From positions 29,226-93,225 of the forward strand of contig JAGQWX010000016.1 of NCBI GenBank assembly GCA_020436935.1: DNA of 64,000 bases, given 5' to 3'. How positions within the stretch are numbered: the stretch's first letter is position 1; each line of letters opens with the position of its first letter. The translations under genes and the position numbers were made by a program. Source of the stretch: Saprospiraceae bacterium (GTDB lineage: Bacteria > Bacteroidota > Bacteroidia > Chitinophagales > Saprospiraceae). The notes under the pieces are model-generated. The model saw nothing but the letters and a program-made list of their open reading frames with translations, was not told where the DNA came from and searched no databases. Of the stretch, positions 38,216 through 46,933 are shown piece after piece.

Positions 38216-38341
38216 ACATTTGTATATGGTACAGCCCAAAGATAGGCTGAGCTTTGGAGCTTTTACGTAAAAATAGTGATTATTTCTCCCGGAAGCGGAA
38301 GATCAGAATCAGAGCCAATGCTTGAGCCGCAGTGATAAGTC

Positions 38342-38956
38342 CTATTGTTTTGTAAATTCCGGCAATTGGTTTTGCTCTAAAATCTCCAGTTTATAACCCA
38401 TGCCATCGAGAATGGTCCTCCACATATCAATCATTTCCTTCTTTTGCTCATTGGCCTTTTCGATAACACCACTCTGCAGAGCTACGTTTTTGATGTATTC
38501 TTTTGCATTGTTGTTGATGTGGTTGTAATCATCACTTGTAAAGGAATTAAACAAACCCTGTTCGATATCATAATAATCCAGGGTATGGTCTATCGCAAGA
38601 ATCTCGGCTTTCGGCATATTGGCAATGACGACTTTACCCATGGTGCTGTCAACAGTGATGGTGATTTTATCAAAATCATATCCTGCGGCAACTTTCGCAT
38701 TGACCCGGAGCATGGCTTTTTTCCTGAGGGGAAAAACGTCATAAGTATAGAAGTCTTTGTAATTATAGATTTCAGATAAGGTAGCTTCTACAGTGACAAG
38801 CTTGAGCACTTTCTCCATTTTCTCTACCACCACTGATGAGGAAGCCTTTATTTGTGGTTCAAAAAGCTGAGACTTTTTTCCCCAAAACCATCCCACAGCC
38901 AGAAACAGAGCAGCAACGCCCAGTATCATGAGGAATAAATTGATTTTTTTTATCAC
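38342..38956 (-). CDS. DUF4230 membrane-anchored protein
   Basis: A 204-residue protein starting with GTG at 38956. One N-terminal helix (INLFLMILGVAALFLAVGWFWG) anchors a soluble domain of the DUF4230 type, with the recurring features LVTVEATLSEIY, KKAMLRVNAKVAAGYDF, ITITVDSTMGKVVIANMPKAEIL and DYYDIEQGLFN. Function is unknown. It is last of three genes (flippase-like, DUF3108, DUF4230) in one direction with almost no gaps. Confidence 0.88.
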   Translation of the reverse strand: MIKKINLFLMILGVAALFLAVGWFWGKKSQLFEPQIKASSSVVVEKMEKVLKLVTVEATLSEIYNYKDFYTYDVFPLRKKAMLRVNAKVAAGYDFDKITITVDSTMGKVVIANMPKAEILAIDHTLDYYDIEQGLFNSFTSDDYNHINNNAKEYIKNVALQSGVIEKANEQKKEMIDMWRTILDGMGYKLEILEQNQLPEFTKQ

Positions 38957-38960
38957 CGTT

Positions 38961-39803
38961 TTAATTGACTTTTGATGTTACACTGTTTCTCAGATTAGTG
39001 TAGGATTTTAAAATCGCTTTGCCGGTTCCGACAGATAGCGGGGATTCTATCAGAAGAGGTATTTTATTGTTGTCGTCACTGACCCAAATTTTCATTTCAG
39101 TAGAGTTTTTAAAAACTGTACCGGCCACCATAAAAGGACTGATTTGTAAGGTGTTGAAGTTACCAAGACCTCTAATCTTCTTATTTTTTTCCTTTCCTCT
39201 GTAAATCAATTTGACAGGATAAATTTCCTTATCAAAAAAGACTTTCACCGGAAGTTGTGTACCCGGAACCAAAGTTTTGGTATCAGTATTCCTTAATGAA
39301 TACAAAATTGATACCAAGTCGTGCATACACTCATTTAAAGCGAATTGTTTTTTGACAGCAGTCTCTTTGCTTTTGCCATGAAAGGATATTGCGGACAAAG
39401 TATTTTGTTGAAAGGCAATGCTGTCGTACAAACGATAATCCCCTTCTTGAATGATGCGTACAAAGTTTTTGGGCAAGAGGGTTTGCTTGTCTATTTTGGT
39501 ATAAAAATAATCCCTAACCTTAAAGAAGTAGTCATAACTCTCGTAAGTATTGCCATAAACCCTGACTTCATAGCTGTCAGCATTTTCGCGCAAATTCATT
39601 GTTACCTCACCAGCAGACAACCATACAAACTGCCAATTGTAATACACCTTATAGACCAGTGTTTCACCATTTTTAAAGCTGGTATTGGTTTTGTAACACT
39701 CGTCATTGATTTCAGACTTACCTGTAAAGGCCAAAAATGAAACAACTGACAGCATTACCCCTGTCAGCAATAACCATGTCCTTTTAGTTTTTAATATGTT
39801 CAT
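38961..39803 (-). CDS. DUF3108 domain exported protein
   Basis: A 280-residue product with an N-terminal signal (TWLLLTGVMLSVVSFLAF). It is followed by a DUF3108 domain: NGETLVYKVYYNW, WLSAGEVTMNL, YFFKVRDYFYTKID, LPKNFVRIIQEGDYRLYD and the late IWVSDDNNKIPLLIESPL. It likely binds in the periplasm; the ligand is unknown. Its start overlaps the stop of the flippase-like gene by 4 bases, so the two are translationally coupled. Confidence 0.9.
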   Translation of the reverse strand: MNILKTKRTWLLLTGVMLSVVSFLAFTGKSEINDECYKTNTSFKNGETLVYKVYYNWQFVWLSAGEVTMNLRENADSYEVRVYGNTYESYDYFFKVRDYFYTKIDKQTLLPKNFVRIIQEGDYRLYDSIAFQQNTLSAISFHGKSKETAVKKQFALNECMHDLVSILYSLRNTDTKTLVPGTQLPVKVFFDKEIYPVKLIYRGKEKNKKIRGLGNFNTLQISPFMVAGTVFKNSTEMKIWVSDDNNKIPLLIESPLSVGTGKAILKSYTNLRNSVTSKVN

Positions 39804-40807
39804 ACTGCTTTGACTCCTCTGTATTTATGTAAAGAATATACTCCGGTCCCAGCAATAGCCGGAATAAGTACGTTGATCATCCACAAGGTCAGGCTGGCGA
39901 GCAGGATTTTGTCTGCTTCAACCCCAAAGACCGACCAAACCAAAAGCGCCGTTTCGCCTCTGGCAATGAGCGACATAACCGGTGGCAAAATGAGCATGGA
40001 TTGAATCAGAAAGATCACACCAATACCCTGAAGCAATTGGACTATGCTGAGATCAAAATTGAATGCCTTACATATCAAAACATATTGCAAGGCATATACC
40101 AAATACCGCAGCAGTGACCAACTCAGAATATTGACCTTTTGATGGCTGTTTAAGATCTCGTCCCCCAGCACTGAAAATGACTTGAAAAAACGTTGAAATT
40201 TTTCCTGTACAAATCCAAATAGGGTTCCAAGATTAAAATATACCATCAACATCAACAACGTCAAAATCATCGAAAATGTTACCATTCCCAATGTTAAACT
40301 ATTGTCAATCAAAGTGTTGAACTTTGTATTCAAACCAAAACATATGCCCCCAATCAAAAGATTGACAGCGTTTTGTGCAAGGCTGCAATAGAGGTTGGCC
40401 ATAATTCCCGGAGGGCTCTCCCGCATTTGCAAATGAAGCAGTCTACCGGCATATTCCCCTGATTTTGCAGGCGTAAAAATACCCAGTGTATTGCCAAACA
40501 AGATGGATTTCACGGCTGGCCAAAGATTCAACTTGTGGAAAGATTGTACAGCAGTTTTCCATTTGAGGGCCTCAAAAATGACATTGACAGGTAACAACAG
40601 GAGGCACAAAATCACTTCTACCTGATGCGCTTTTAATAATCCCGACCACTTTTCCAGATAGTCAGCTTCCTGAGGGATGACCAATTGAGCTTCGTAATAA
40701 ATAAACCACGACATGGCCAGGAGCAAAGCCAGTCTTACAGGCATAGACCAAAGCCACGACCAGGTGAATTTGGTTTTCTTTACTGTTTTTAGCTCACGAG
40801 CATCCAT
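39800..40807 (-). CDS. Lysylphosphatidylglycerol-synthase-TM/flippase-like membrane protein
   Basis: A 335-residue polytopic protein with about eight helices in the LPG_synthase_TM (UPF0104) pattern, including ALKWKTAVQSF, LFGNTLGIFTPAKSGEYAGR and LPPVMSLIARGETALLVWS. Relatives flip aminoacylated lipids, or are of unknown transport role; no synthase domain is attached. First gene of the three-gene operon ending with DUF4230. The 303-base gap to the divergent gene at 41111 shows no gene. Confidence 0.88.
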   Translation of the reverse strand: MDARELKTVKKTKFTWSWLWSMPVRLALLLAMSWFIYYEAQLVIPQEADYLEKWSGLLKAHQVEVILCLLLLPVNVIFEALKWKTAVQSFHKLNLWPAVKSILFGNTLGIFTPAKSGEYAGRLLHLQMRESPPGIMANLYCSLAQNAVNLLIGGICFGLNTKFNTLIDNSLTLGMVTFSMILTLLMLMVYFNLGTLFGFVQEKFQRFFKSFSVLGDEILNSHQKVNILSWSLLRYLVYALQYVLICKAFNFDLSIVQLLQGIGVIFLIQSMLILPPVMSLIARGETALLVWSVFGVEADKILLASLTLWMINVLIPAIAGTGVYSLHKYRGVKAV

Positions 40808-41110
40808 TTTACAAAAATATCCAATTATTCATCATTGCCATATTCTGATTTAAGAACCGCCATTAATATTGAATAATTTCAACCAAAACCTTAAAAATTC
40901 AAGAAATACCTAGAAAATAACCCTCACTGCCTCTTGACACTTACGGGTGAATACCATTATATTTACAACTTTCGGAATTGGTTGAATATTAATAAAATGT
41001 CAAAACGATAAGGATTTGGAACTCAATATTGTTTTAATGTTTTGTAAACTTTTGCCTGCTCCTCTTAGGTCTGAATAAGAATCAACTCACGCGTTGAAGT
41101 AATAATCTAT

Positions 41111-44100
41111 ATGACATCTACCAGCTATAACAATTTAATTCAAAAACTGGATCTATTTACACGTAAGTACTACGCCAACCAAATGATAAGGGGAAGTCTC
41201 TATTTTGTTGGTTTTGTAGTATCCTATTTTCTGATCATCAATTTGCTGGAAGGAAGCTTTTACTTCAGCAAAGGCATGAGGAAGGTTCTTTTTTATTCCT
41301 GGCTGTTGATGGGAGCTTTTGCGGCTTATCGCTGGTTGATTGATCCCATGATCAAAATGCTGAAGCTGGGTAAGACCATTTCACACGAACAGGCTGCATC
41401 CATCATTGGGGATCACTTTTATGATGTAAAAGACAAATTGCTCAATATCCTTCAACTGAAGAGTCAGTATGATGCCGGAAATGGTTCCGAATTGCTCATG
41501 GCAGGTATTTCACAAAAGACTGAAGCCATCAAACTGGTGCCATTTCAGAAAGCCATTGATTTTTCGAAGAATAAAAAATATGTGAAGTATGCCCTGCCTC
41601 CGGTTTTGTGTTTGGTAGGTTTGTTTTTTATGTCGCCTTCTTTAATCAAAAACTCAACTTACAGATTGCTCAACAACAACGAGGATTTTGAGAAAGAAGC
41701 ACCTTTTCATTTTACGATTGAAAATGAAAACCTCAAAGCTACTCAGTATGCGGATTTTGTTTTGAATGTCAATGTAGATGGCGATGTGTTGCCGGCAGAA
41801 GTGTTTCTTGATATTGACGGCTTCAGCTACAGGCTGGAAAAAAAATCTGCCAATAATTTTGAGTATACATTCAGGAATGTCCAAAAGGAAGTCAACTTCT
41901 ACCTGAAGGCCGGAGAGGTATCATCAGATGACCTTACGCTGGAAGTATTGCCCAAGCCTCATATTGCCAATTTTTCCACATTCCTGGATTACCCTGCATA
42001 CACTCAAAAGGATGATGAAAAATTGTCTAACGTAGGTGATCTCATCATTCCTGAAGGAACCAACATCAAGTGGAATTTTATCACTGACCACACTGATAAC
42101 ATAGCATTACGCATTGGTGATAATGTCAAAGAAGCACCAAAGACCTCAGAAGATGAGTTTGAATACAAGGTCAGAGCCATGGATAATTTCCAGTACGGCA
42201 TCTACCTCAGCAATGAGTTCCAGGACAGACCTGATTCTTTGCTGTACACCGTTAGCGTCATTAAAGACCAATATCCGACGATCAATGTAGAAACCATTGT
42301 GGACAGTCTGAATAAAAATGCAGTACTTTTTGATGGAGAATTGGGCGATGATTATGGTCTCAGCCGATTGACCTTCAATTATACCATTACAGATGAAAAA
42401 GGGAAACTCAAGGTTACTGACATCAAAAAGCTGAGCTTTGAAGCAGGAAGAAACAGTTCTTTCAGACATTTGGTGTACTGGGATGATTTTAAACTTGCCG
42501 CAGGGGATAAACTCGAGTATTATTTTGAAGTTTTTGACAACGACGGAGTCCATGGCAGCAAATCTGCTAAAAGTGGTCTGATGACATTCTCCAAGCTTAC
42601 TAAAAAAGAACTGGAGGAAAAACAAGACGCCAACGAAGAAGAAATCAAAGACAAACTTCGTGATGCCAACAAGGACATCAAAAAAATGGATGACCGCTTC
42701 CAGAAGATGAAGGAAAAATTACTTCAGAAAAAACAATTGGACTGGCAGGACAAGAAAGAATTGGAAAAGCTATTGGAAGAGCAAAAGAAACTTCAGGAAA
42801 AGTTGCAAAAGGCTAATGAGAAGTTTGAAGAAAACCTTCAGAATCAGCAAGAGCTTGATCAACCAAAAGAAGAGATCAAAGAAAAACAGGACAAGCTCAA
42901 GGAAATGATGGAGGAAGCTGCCAACGATGAAAACCAAGAGTTGATTGAAAAAATCCAGGAGTTACTTCAGGAGCTCGAAAAAGAAGATGCCCTGAAAATG
43001 ATGGACGAGTTCAAAATGCAAAATGAGAACCTGGAGAAAAAAACAGAACGCCTTCTGGAGTTGTACAAGCAGCTCGAAATGGAAAAAGAAGTCGGTGAGC
43101 AAATCGAAAAGCTCAATGAGCTAGGCGAAAAGCAAGAAGAACTTGCCAAAAAGACAGAAGAAAAAGAAACTCCTAAGGAAGACTTACTGAAGGAACAGAA
43201 GGAAATCAATAAAGAGTTTGATCAGATCAAAAAAGACCTGGAAGAACTTGAAAAGAAAAACGAAGAGCTTTCTCCTCCAAAAGACATGGGTGATGACAAT
43301 CAGGAGAAGATGGATGACATCAAAGACGACATGAACGATGCCACCAAAGATCTTGAGAAGCAAGACAGCAAAGGCGCATCAAAGTCTCAGAAGTCTGCAG
43401 GTCAGAAAATGAAAAGCATGGCCGGAAACATGCAGGCCAGTATGGAAGGTGGCGATATGGAACAGCATACCGAAGACCTCAAAACGATCAGACAAATCCT
43501 TGAAAACCTGGTAACGCTTTCCTTCGACCAGGAGGCTTTGGTCAAGAATCTTAGAGAAACACAAGTCAACACACCTAAGTTTGTGGATCTTGTTAAAGAG
43601 CAGTTTAAGATCAAAGATGAGTTCCAGATCATTGAGGACAGTCTTACTGAGCTGAGCAAAAGAGTAGCTGAAATTGAGTCTTTTGTTGGAGAAAAAGTGA
43701 CCGAGGTGAAGTACAATATGTCTAATAGTATTGAGCTATTGGAAGAACGTATTGTGGGCCAGGCCAATGACAAACAAAGGAGAACAATGACAAATCTGAA
43801 CGATTTGGCACTAATGTTGTCTGAATCTATGGAGAATATGCAACAACAGATGGCCGGCGGAATGCCCGGAAGTCAAAATTGCAGCAAACCAGGAGGAACC
43901 GGAAAGGGCCAACAAGGCAAAGGAAGAGTCCCCATGGATAAAATATCAGAAGGCCAGCAAGGTATGGATGAAGCACTGGAAGGGCTGAAACAAAAGATGG
44001 GCAAGGGTAAGGATGGAAAAGAAGGTCCTACTGCCAAAGATTTTGCCGAAGCAGCAGCCAGACAAGCTGCATTGAGAAAGGCTCTTCAGGATTTAAAGAA

Positions 44101-44455
44101 GGACAAACAAGAGCAAGGTAAAGGAGCAGGAGATCTGGAAGGTATCATAGACCAGATGGATAAAATCGAAACCGACCTGGTCAACAGAAGGCTCGACGCT
44201 GAGACTTTAAAGAGGCAAAAAGACATCGTTACCCGTCTCCTGGAAGCAGAAAAAGCAGAAAGACAGAGGGGTGAAGACGAAAAAAGAAAATCTGAGTCAG
44301 CGCAAGATGTGAAACAAGAATTGCCACCGGCAATCCAGGACTACCTCAAACAAAGGGCAAGTGAGGTAGAAATGTACAAAACTGTTTCTCCGGCACTGAA
44401 ACCTTACTACAAGATGTTGGTAGATCAATACTATCAGCAGCTGAAAAGGGGATAA
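41111..44455 (+). CDS. DUF4175 family membrane protein with long Lys/Glu-rich coiled coil
   Basis: A 1114-residue protein. Three N-terminal hydrophobic helices (about 27-46, 57-76, 156-175) anchor a beta-rich extracytoplasmic section (about 190-500). A charged coiled coil (about 505-770) follows, dominated by K, E and Q with heptad-like spacing (EKLLEEQKKLQEKLQKANEK). The C-terminal third is Gln/Met/Gly-rich with low complexity (QQQMAGGMPGSQ, GKGQQGKG) and ends in a helical tail. It matches the DUF4175 layout of Bacteroidota. Function unknown; a structural or signalling role at the envelope is inference. It leads the unit with the RsbW-like ATPase and ybeY. Confidence 0.88.
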   Translation: MTSTSYNNLIQKLDLFTRKYYANQMIRGSLYFVGFVVSYFLIINLLEGSFYFSKGMRKVLFYSWLLMGAFAAYRWLIDPMIKMLKLGKTISHEQAASIIGDHFYDVKDKLLNILQLKSQYDAGNGSELLMAGISQKTEAIKLVPFQKAIDFSKNKKYVKYALPPVLCLVGLFFMSPSLIKNSTYRLLNNNEDFEKEAPFHFTIENENLKATQYADFVLNVNVDGDVLPAEVFLDIDGFSYRLEKKSANNFEYTFRNVQKEVNFYLKAGEVSSDDLTLEVLPKPHIANFSTFLDYPAYTQKDDEKLSNVGDLIIPEGTNIKWNFITDHTDNIALRIGDNVKEAPKTSEDEFEYKVRAMDNFQYGIYLSNEFQDRPDSLLYTVSVIKDQYPTINVETIVDSLNKNAVLFDGELGDDYGLSRLTFNYTITDEKGKLKVTDIKKLSFEAGRNSSFRHLVYWDDFKLAAGDKLEYYFEVFDNDGVHGSKSAKSGLMTFSKLTKKELEEKQDANEEEIKDKLRDANKDIKKMDDRFQKMKEKLLQKKQLDWQDKKELEKLLEEQKKLQEKLQKANEKFEENLQNQQELDQPKEEIKEKQDKLKEMMEEAANDENQELIEKIQELLQELEKEDALKMMDEFKMQNENLEKKTERLLELYKQLEMEKEVGEQIEKLNELGEKQEELAKKTEEKETPKEDLLKEQKEINKEFDQIKKDLEELEKKNEELSPPKDMGDDNQEKMDDIKDDMNDATKDLEKQDSKGASKSQKSAGQKMKSMAGNMQASMEGGDMEQHTEDLKTIRQILENLVTLSFDQEALVKNLRETQVNTPKFVDLVKEQFKIKDEFQIIEDSLTELSKRVAEIESFVGEKVTEVKYNMSNSIELLEERIVGQANDKQRRTMTNLNDLALMLSESMENMQQQMAGGMPGSQNCSKPGGTGKGQQGKGRVPMDKISEGQQGMDEALEGLKQKMGKGKDGKEGPTAKDFAEAAARQAALRKALQDLKKDKQEQGKGAGDLEGIIDQMDKIETDLVNRRLDAETLKRQKDIVTRLLEAEKAERQRGEDEKRKSESAQDVKQELPPAIQDYLKQRASEVEMYKTVSPALKPYYKMLVDQYYQQLKRG

Positions 44456-44501
44456 AATATATTGTACTATTTGTGTTATTAAGAATCAACAAGGTTATTA
44501 A

Positions 44502-44906
44502 ATGATAAGTGGTAAAGAATTAAAGATTGAGTCAAAACCAGAAAATATTAACCAACTTGAAGCATATGTTCAGGACGTCATCAACCACATAGGAGTCAAT
44601 TCCACAAAGTTTGCTGACATCCTGATCAGTCTTACGGAAGCTGTGAACAACGCCATGATTCACGGCAACAAAAACAATGTGCAGAAGCACGTACTTATTA
44701 AGTGTAAGGCGCAAAAAACAGGCATTTACTTCTCCGTAAAAGACGAAGGTGATGGCTTTGATCCTCGTGCGGTGCCCGACCCTACGGATTTAGATCATAT
44801 CGAGTGTTGTGGCGGAAGAGGTGTCCACATCATGACCCAACTGGCCGACAGCATCAAATTCAGAGACAACGGAACTAGGGTTGAGATGTTTTTTGACAAC
44901 AAATGA
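44502..44906 (+). CDS. RsbW-like GHKL ATP-binding protein (anti-sigma kinase type)
   Basis: A 134-residue single-domain GHKL ATPase with the N box (LTEAVNNAMIHGN), G1 (VKDEGDGFDP) and G2 (GGRGVHIM). Relatives are anti-sigma-factor serine kinases that bind sigma factors or act on STAS antagonists. No sigma factor or STAS protein is nearby, so the partner is unknown. Placement 46 bases after the DUF4175 gene and 21 before ybeY indicates one transcript. Confidence 0.88.
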   Translation: MISGKELKIESKPENINQLEAYVQDVINHIGVNSTKFADILISLTEAVNNAMIHGNKNNVQKHVLIKCKAQKTGIYFSVKDEGDGFDPRAVPDPTDLDHIECCGGRGVHIMTQLADSIKFRDNGTRVEMFFDNK

Positions 44907-44927
44907 ATCATCAATTCAACCCATTGA

Positions 44928-45350
44928 ATGATTAATTACGTAGCTGAGGATATTGTTTTTCCGGAGTTTTTCAATCAGGAAATACTGAACCTCTGGCTTT
45001 CAGGACTTTCCAAATCTTACAACGTTTACATCCTGGGCATTACCTACATTTTTTGTTCTGATGAATATTTATTGGGCATCAACAAAAAATTTTTGGACCA
45101 CGATTATTACACGGATATCATCACCTTTCCCTATCGTGAAGGCCGATTGCTGGAATCAGACATTTACATCAGCCTGGACAGAGTTAGAGACAATGCAACA
45201 ACACTTGGGGTATCATATGAGTCTGAGTGTGTCAGAGTGATGGCACACGGCCTGTTGCACCTGATTGGGTTTAAAGATAAGGATGGAGAAGATGCAGCAA
45301 AAATGAGACAGGAAGAAGAAAAAGCAATCCAAAGCTATTTTGCCATATAA
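44928..45350 (+). CDS. ybeY: Endoribonuclease YbeY (rRNA maturation)
   Basis: A 140-residue UPF0054 metalloprotein that matures 16S rRNA and takes part in ribosome quality control. The zinc motif is HGLLHLIGFKD: H107 and H111 are present, but the third ligand, usually His (HGxLHLxGYDH), is Asp117. An Asp here is common in Bacteroidota YbeY. The upstream DHDYYTDIITFPY matches the family's LDHxTDVLSFP block. Confidence 0.93.
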   Translation: MINYVAEDIVFPEFFNQEILNLWLSGLSKSYNVYILGITYIFCSDEYLLGINKKFLDHDYYTDIITFPYREGRLLESDIYISLDRVRDNATTLGVSYESECVRVMAHGLLHLIGFKDKDGEDAAKMRQEEEKAIQSYFAI

Positions 45351-45419
45351 TTCCAGACAACTTCTTCGTTTTTCAGGAGACATCGTAAAGAGACCATTGT
45401 TTTGTGCTTATCATTTGAA

Positions 45420-45442
45420 AATACACCTGATTTTGGTGTATT
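45420..45442 (+). terminator. Hairpin after ybeY
   Basis: Perfect 8-base arms AATACACC (45420-45427) and GGTGTATT (45435-45442) with a 7-base loop, 70 bases past the ybeY stop. The U-tract is poor, so termination is only likely, not clear. Confidence 0.4.
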
Positions 45443-45564
45443 GTTAATGCGTAGAAAGTTTAAATGAGAAATCAGTAACCGTCTTTCAACTGCAACTTTT
45501 CAAATTTTAATGCGCAATCAAAACGGTCCATCTATTTTGCAACTGCTAAAACTAAGATACTTCT

Positions 45565-45572
45565 TATATTTG
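45565..45572 (+). promoter_or_regulatory. Candidate -7 box of the mreC operon, giving a leaderless mRNA
   Basis: TATATTTG (TAnnTTTG) ends 8 bases before the mreC ATG at 45581, so the predicted transcription start nearly coincides with the start codon. TTTG at 45536-45539 is too far upstream for a standard -33. Confidence 0.6.
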
Positions 45573-45580
45573 CCGAGCTT

Positions 45581-46411
45581 ATGGGCAACGTATTGTTATT
45601 ACTTGTTAGGTTTGGTTATCACCTCATGTTTTTTTTACTTGAGGGCATTGCTATTTATTTGATTGTCAACTACAATCAATCACAAAAAGAAATATTCATC
45701 AATTCAACCAACTTGTTTTCCACCTCATTGAATGACAAAGTAGACGGAATGGTGAAGTTTTCTAATCTTCAACAAACGAATGACAAGCTACAGGCCGAGA
45801 ATGCGAGGCTTCTTGAGCGATTTATTTCAGAAAATGTCAATGCTGTAGATCTTACAACCATAGACACCCTTTCTCAGGATAGCCTTAAATATCATTTGAT
45901 ACCTGCCACCATTTGTAATAGTACTTATACCTTGAGAAACAACAACCTTACCTTGTGCCAGGGAAGTAAGGATGGTATTGAACCCGACATGGGAGTCATA
46001 ACAGATAAGGGACTTGTCGGAATTGTCAGAAACGTGTCGCCAAACTTCTCCAGAGTCATGAGCATTTTACATTCACAATCCATCATTGATTGTGCCATCA
46101 AGCGGAATAATGCACACGGTAGCCTTATTTGGGACGGTAACAATCCCAGAATACTCAATCTGGTAGACATTCCAAAACACATCAGTGTGCTTGAAGGCGA
46201 TACTGTTTTGACCAGTGGCTATTCAACCATCTTTCCAAAAGGACTTCTGGTGGGTACCGTGAAAAGTGTAACATTACCCAATGGCAGCAACAGTTATAAT
46301 ATTGGTGTAGAACTTTTTTCAGATCCTGTAACCCTCAACACAGCCTATGTGATTGTAAATAAGTATTCCAAAGAACAAATTACGCTAGAATCGGAAATCA
46401 TCAATGAATAG
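45581..46411 (+). CDS. mreC: Rod shape-determining protein MreC
   Basis: A periplasmic elongasome scaffold that links MreB filaments to PBP2. The 276-residue protein has the N-terminal helix typical of Bacteroidota MreC (LLLLVRFGYHLMFFLLEGIAIYLI), then a coiled coil (about 60-95) and the two-barrel core (ITDKGLVGIVRN, VMSILHSQSIIDCAIKR, HGSLIWDG, DTVLTSGYSTIFPKGLLVG). The N-terminal family match supports the ATG at 45581 and hence a leaderless mRNA. First of mreC-mreD-mrdA-folA-DUF2851; mreB is not in the window. Confidence 0.95.
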   Translation: MGNVLLLLVRFGYHLMFFLLEGIAIYLIVNYNQSQKEIFINSTNLFSTSLNDKVDGMVKFSNLQQTNDKLQAENARLLERFISENVNAVDLTTIDTLSQDSLKYHLIPATICNSTYTLRNNNLTLCQGSKDGIEPDMGVITDKGLVGIVRNVSPNFSRVMSILHSQSIIDCAIKRNNAHGSLIWDGNNPRILNLVDIPKHISVLEGDTVLTSGYSTIFPKGLLVGTVKSVTLPNGSNSYNIGVELFSDPVTLNTAYVIVNKYSKEQITLESEIINE

Positions 46412-46928
46412 TTCTACCATAACCAGAAATATTATTCGTGCTATAGGCCTGCTGCTTTTTCAGGTCCTGGTTTTGATCAGGGTAGACCTTTCGATCGGCG
46501 ATTTTACTTATGTGCACTTTCTGATTTACCCATTCATCATTTTATTACTACCGGTCAATACGCCAAAAGCCTTTGTACTTATTTCAGGATTTGTCATTGG
46601 TATCATTGTAGATATGTTTTACAACAGCCCCGGTGTCCATACAGCAGCTTTACTCATCACTTCTTATGTAAGATCGTTGATTCTGCTTATGCTGCAGCCT
46701 TATGAAGGTTACACCAATAAAACCAGCCCTACTTTGGTTCAAATGGGATTCTCCTGGTTTATAAGCTATATTGCTATCATGTTGGTGATCCATTGCTTTG
46801 CATATTTCTCTTTTGAAGCTTTTACCTTTGTTTATTTCTTCAAAATATTTTTAAACACCATATTTACCGTTATTCCAACGTTGATATTATTTACCATCAT
46901 GCATTTGGTGTTCAGATCTAAATATTAA
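46404..46928 (+). CDS. mreD: Rod shape-determining protein MreD
   Basis: A 174-residue integral membrane protein with about five helices (LLLFQVLVLIRVDL, FLIYPFIILLLPV, FVLISGFVIGIIVDMFYNSPG). It fits MreD in length and position, overlapping the end of mreC by 8 bases. The DMFYNSPGVHTAALLI segment is typical of the family. Confidence 0.92.
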   Translation: MNSSTITRNIIRAIGLLLFQVLVLIRVDLSIGDFTYVHFLIYPFIILLLPVNTPKAFVLISGFVIGIIVDMFYNSPGVHTAALLITSYVRSLILLMLQPYEGYTNKTSPTLVQMGFSWFISYIAIMLVIHCFAYFSFEAFTFVYFFKIFLNTIFTVIPTLILFTIMHLVFRSKY

Positions 46929-46933
46929 AGGTC

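Noticed and set aside
38280..38390. Hydrophobic frame (ending LALILIFRFREK) overlapping the 3' end of the DUF4230 gene
   Set aside because: It has a membrane-helix look but no start codon between its bounding stops. A frameshifted tail of DUF4230 is conceivable, but no slippery site is evident.
42600..43400. Tandem DNA repeat inside the DUF4175 gene
   Set aside because: The repetition is at the level of Lys/Glu/Gln heptads in a coiled coil; the bases are not a regular tandem repeat.
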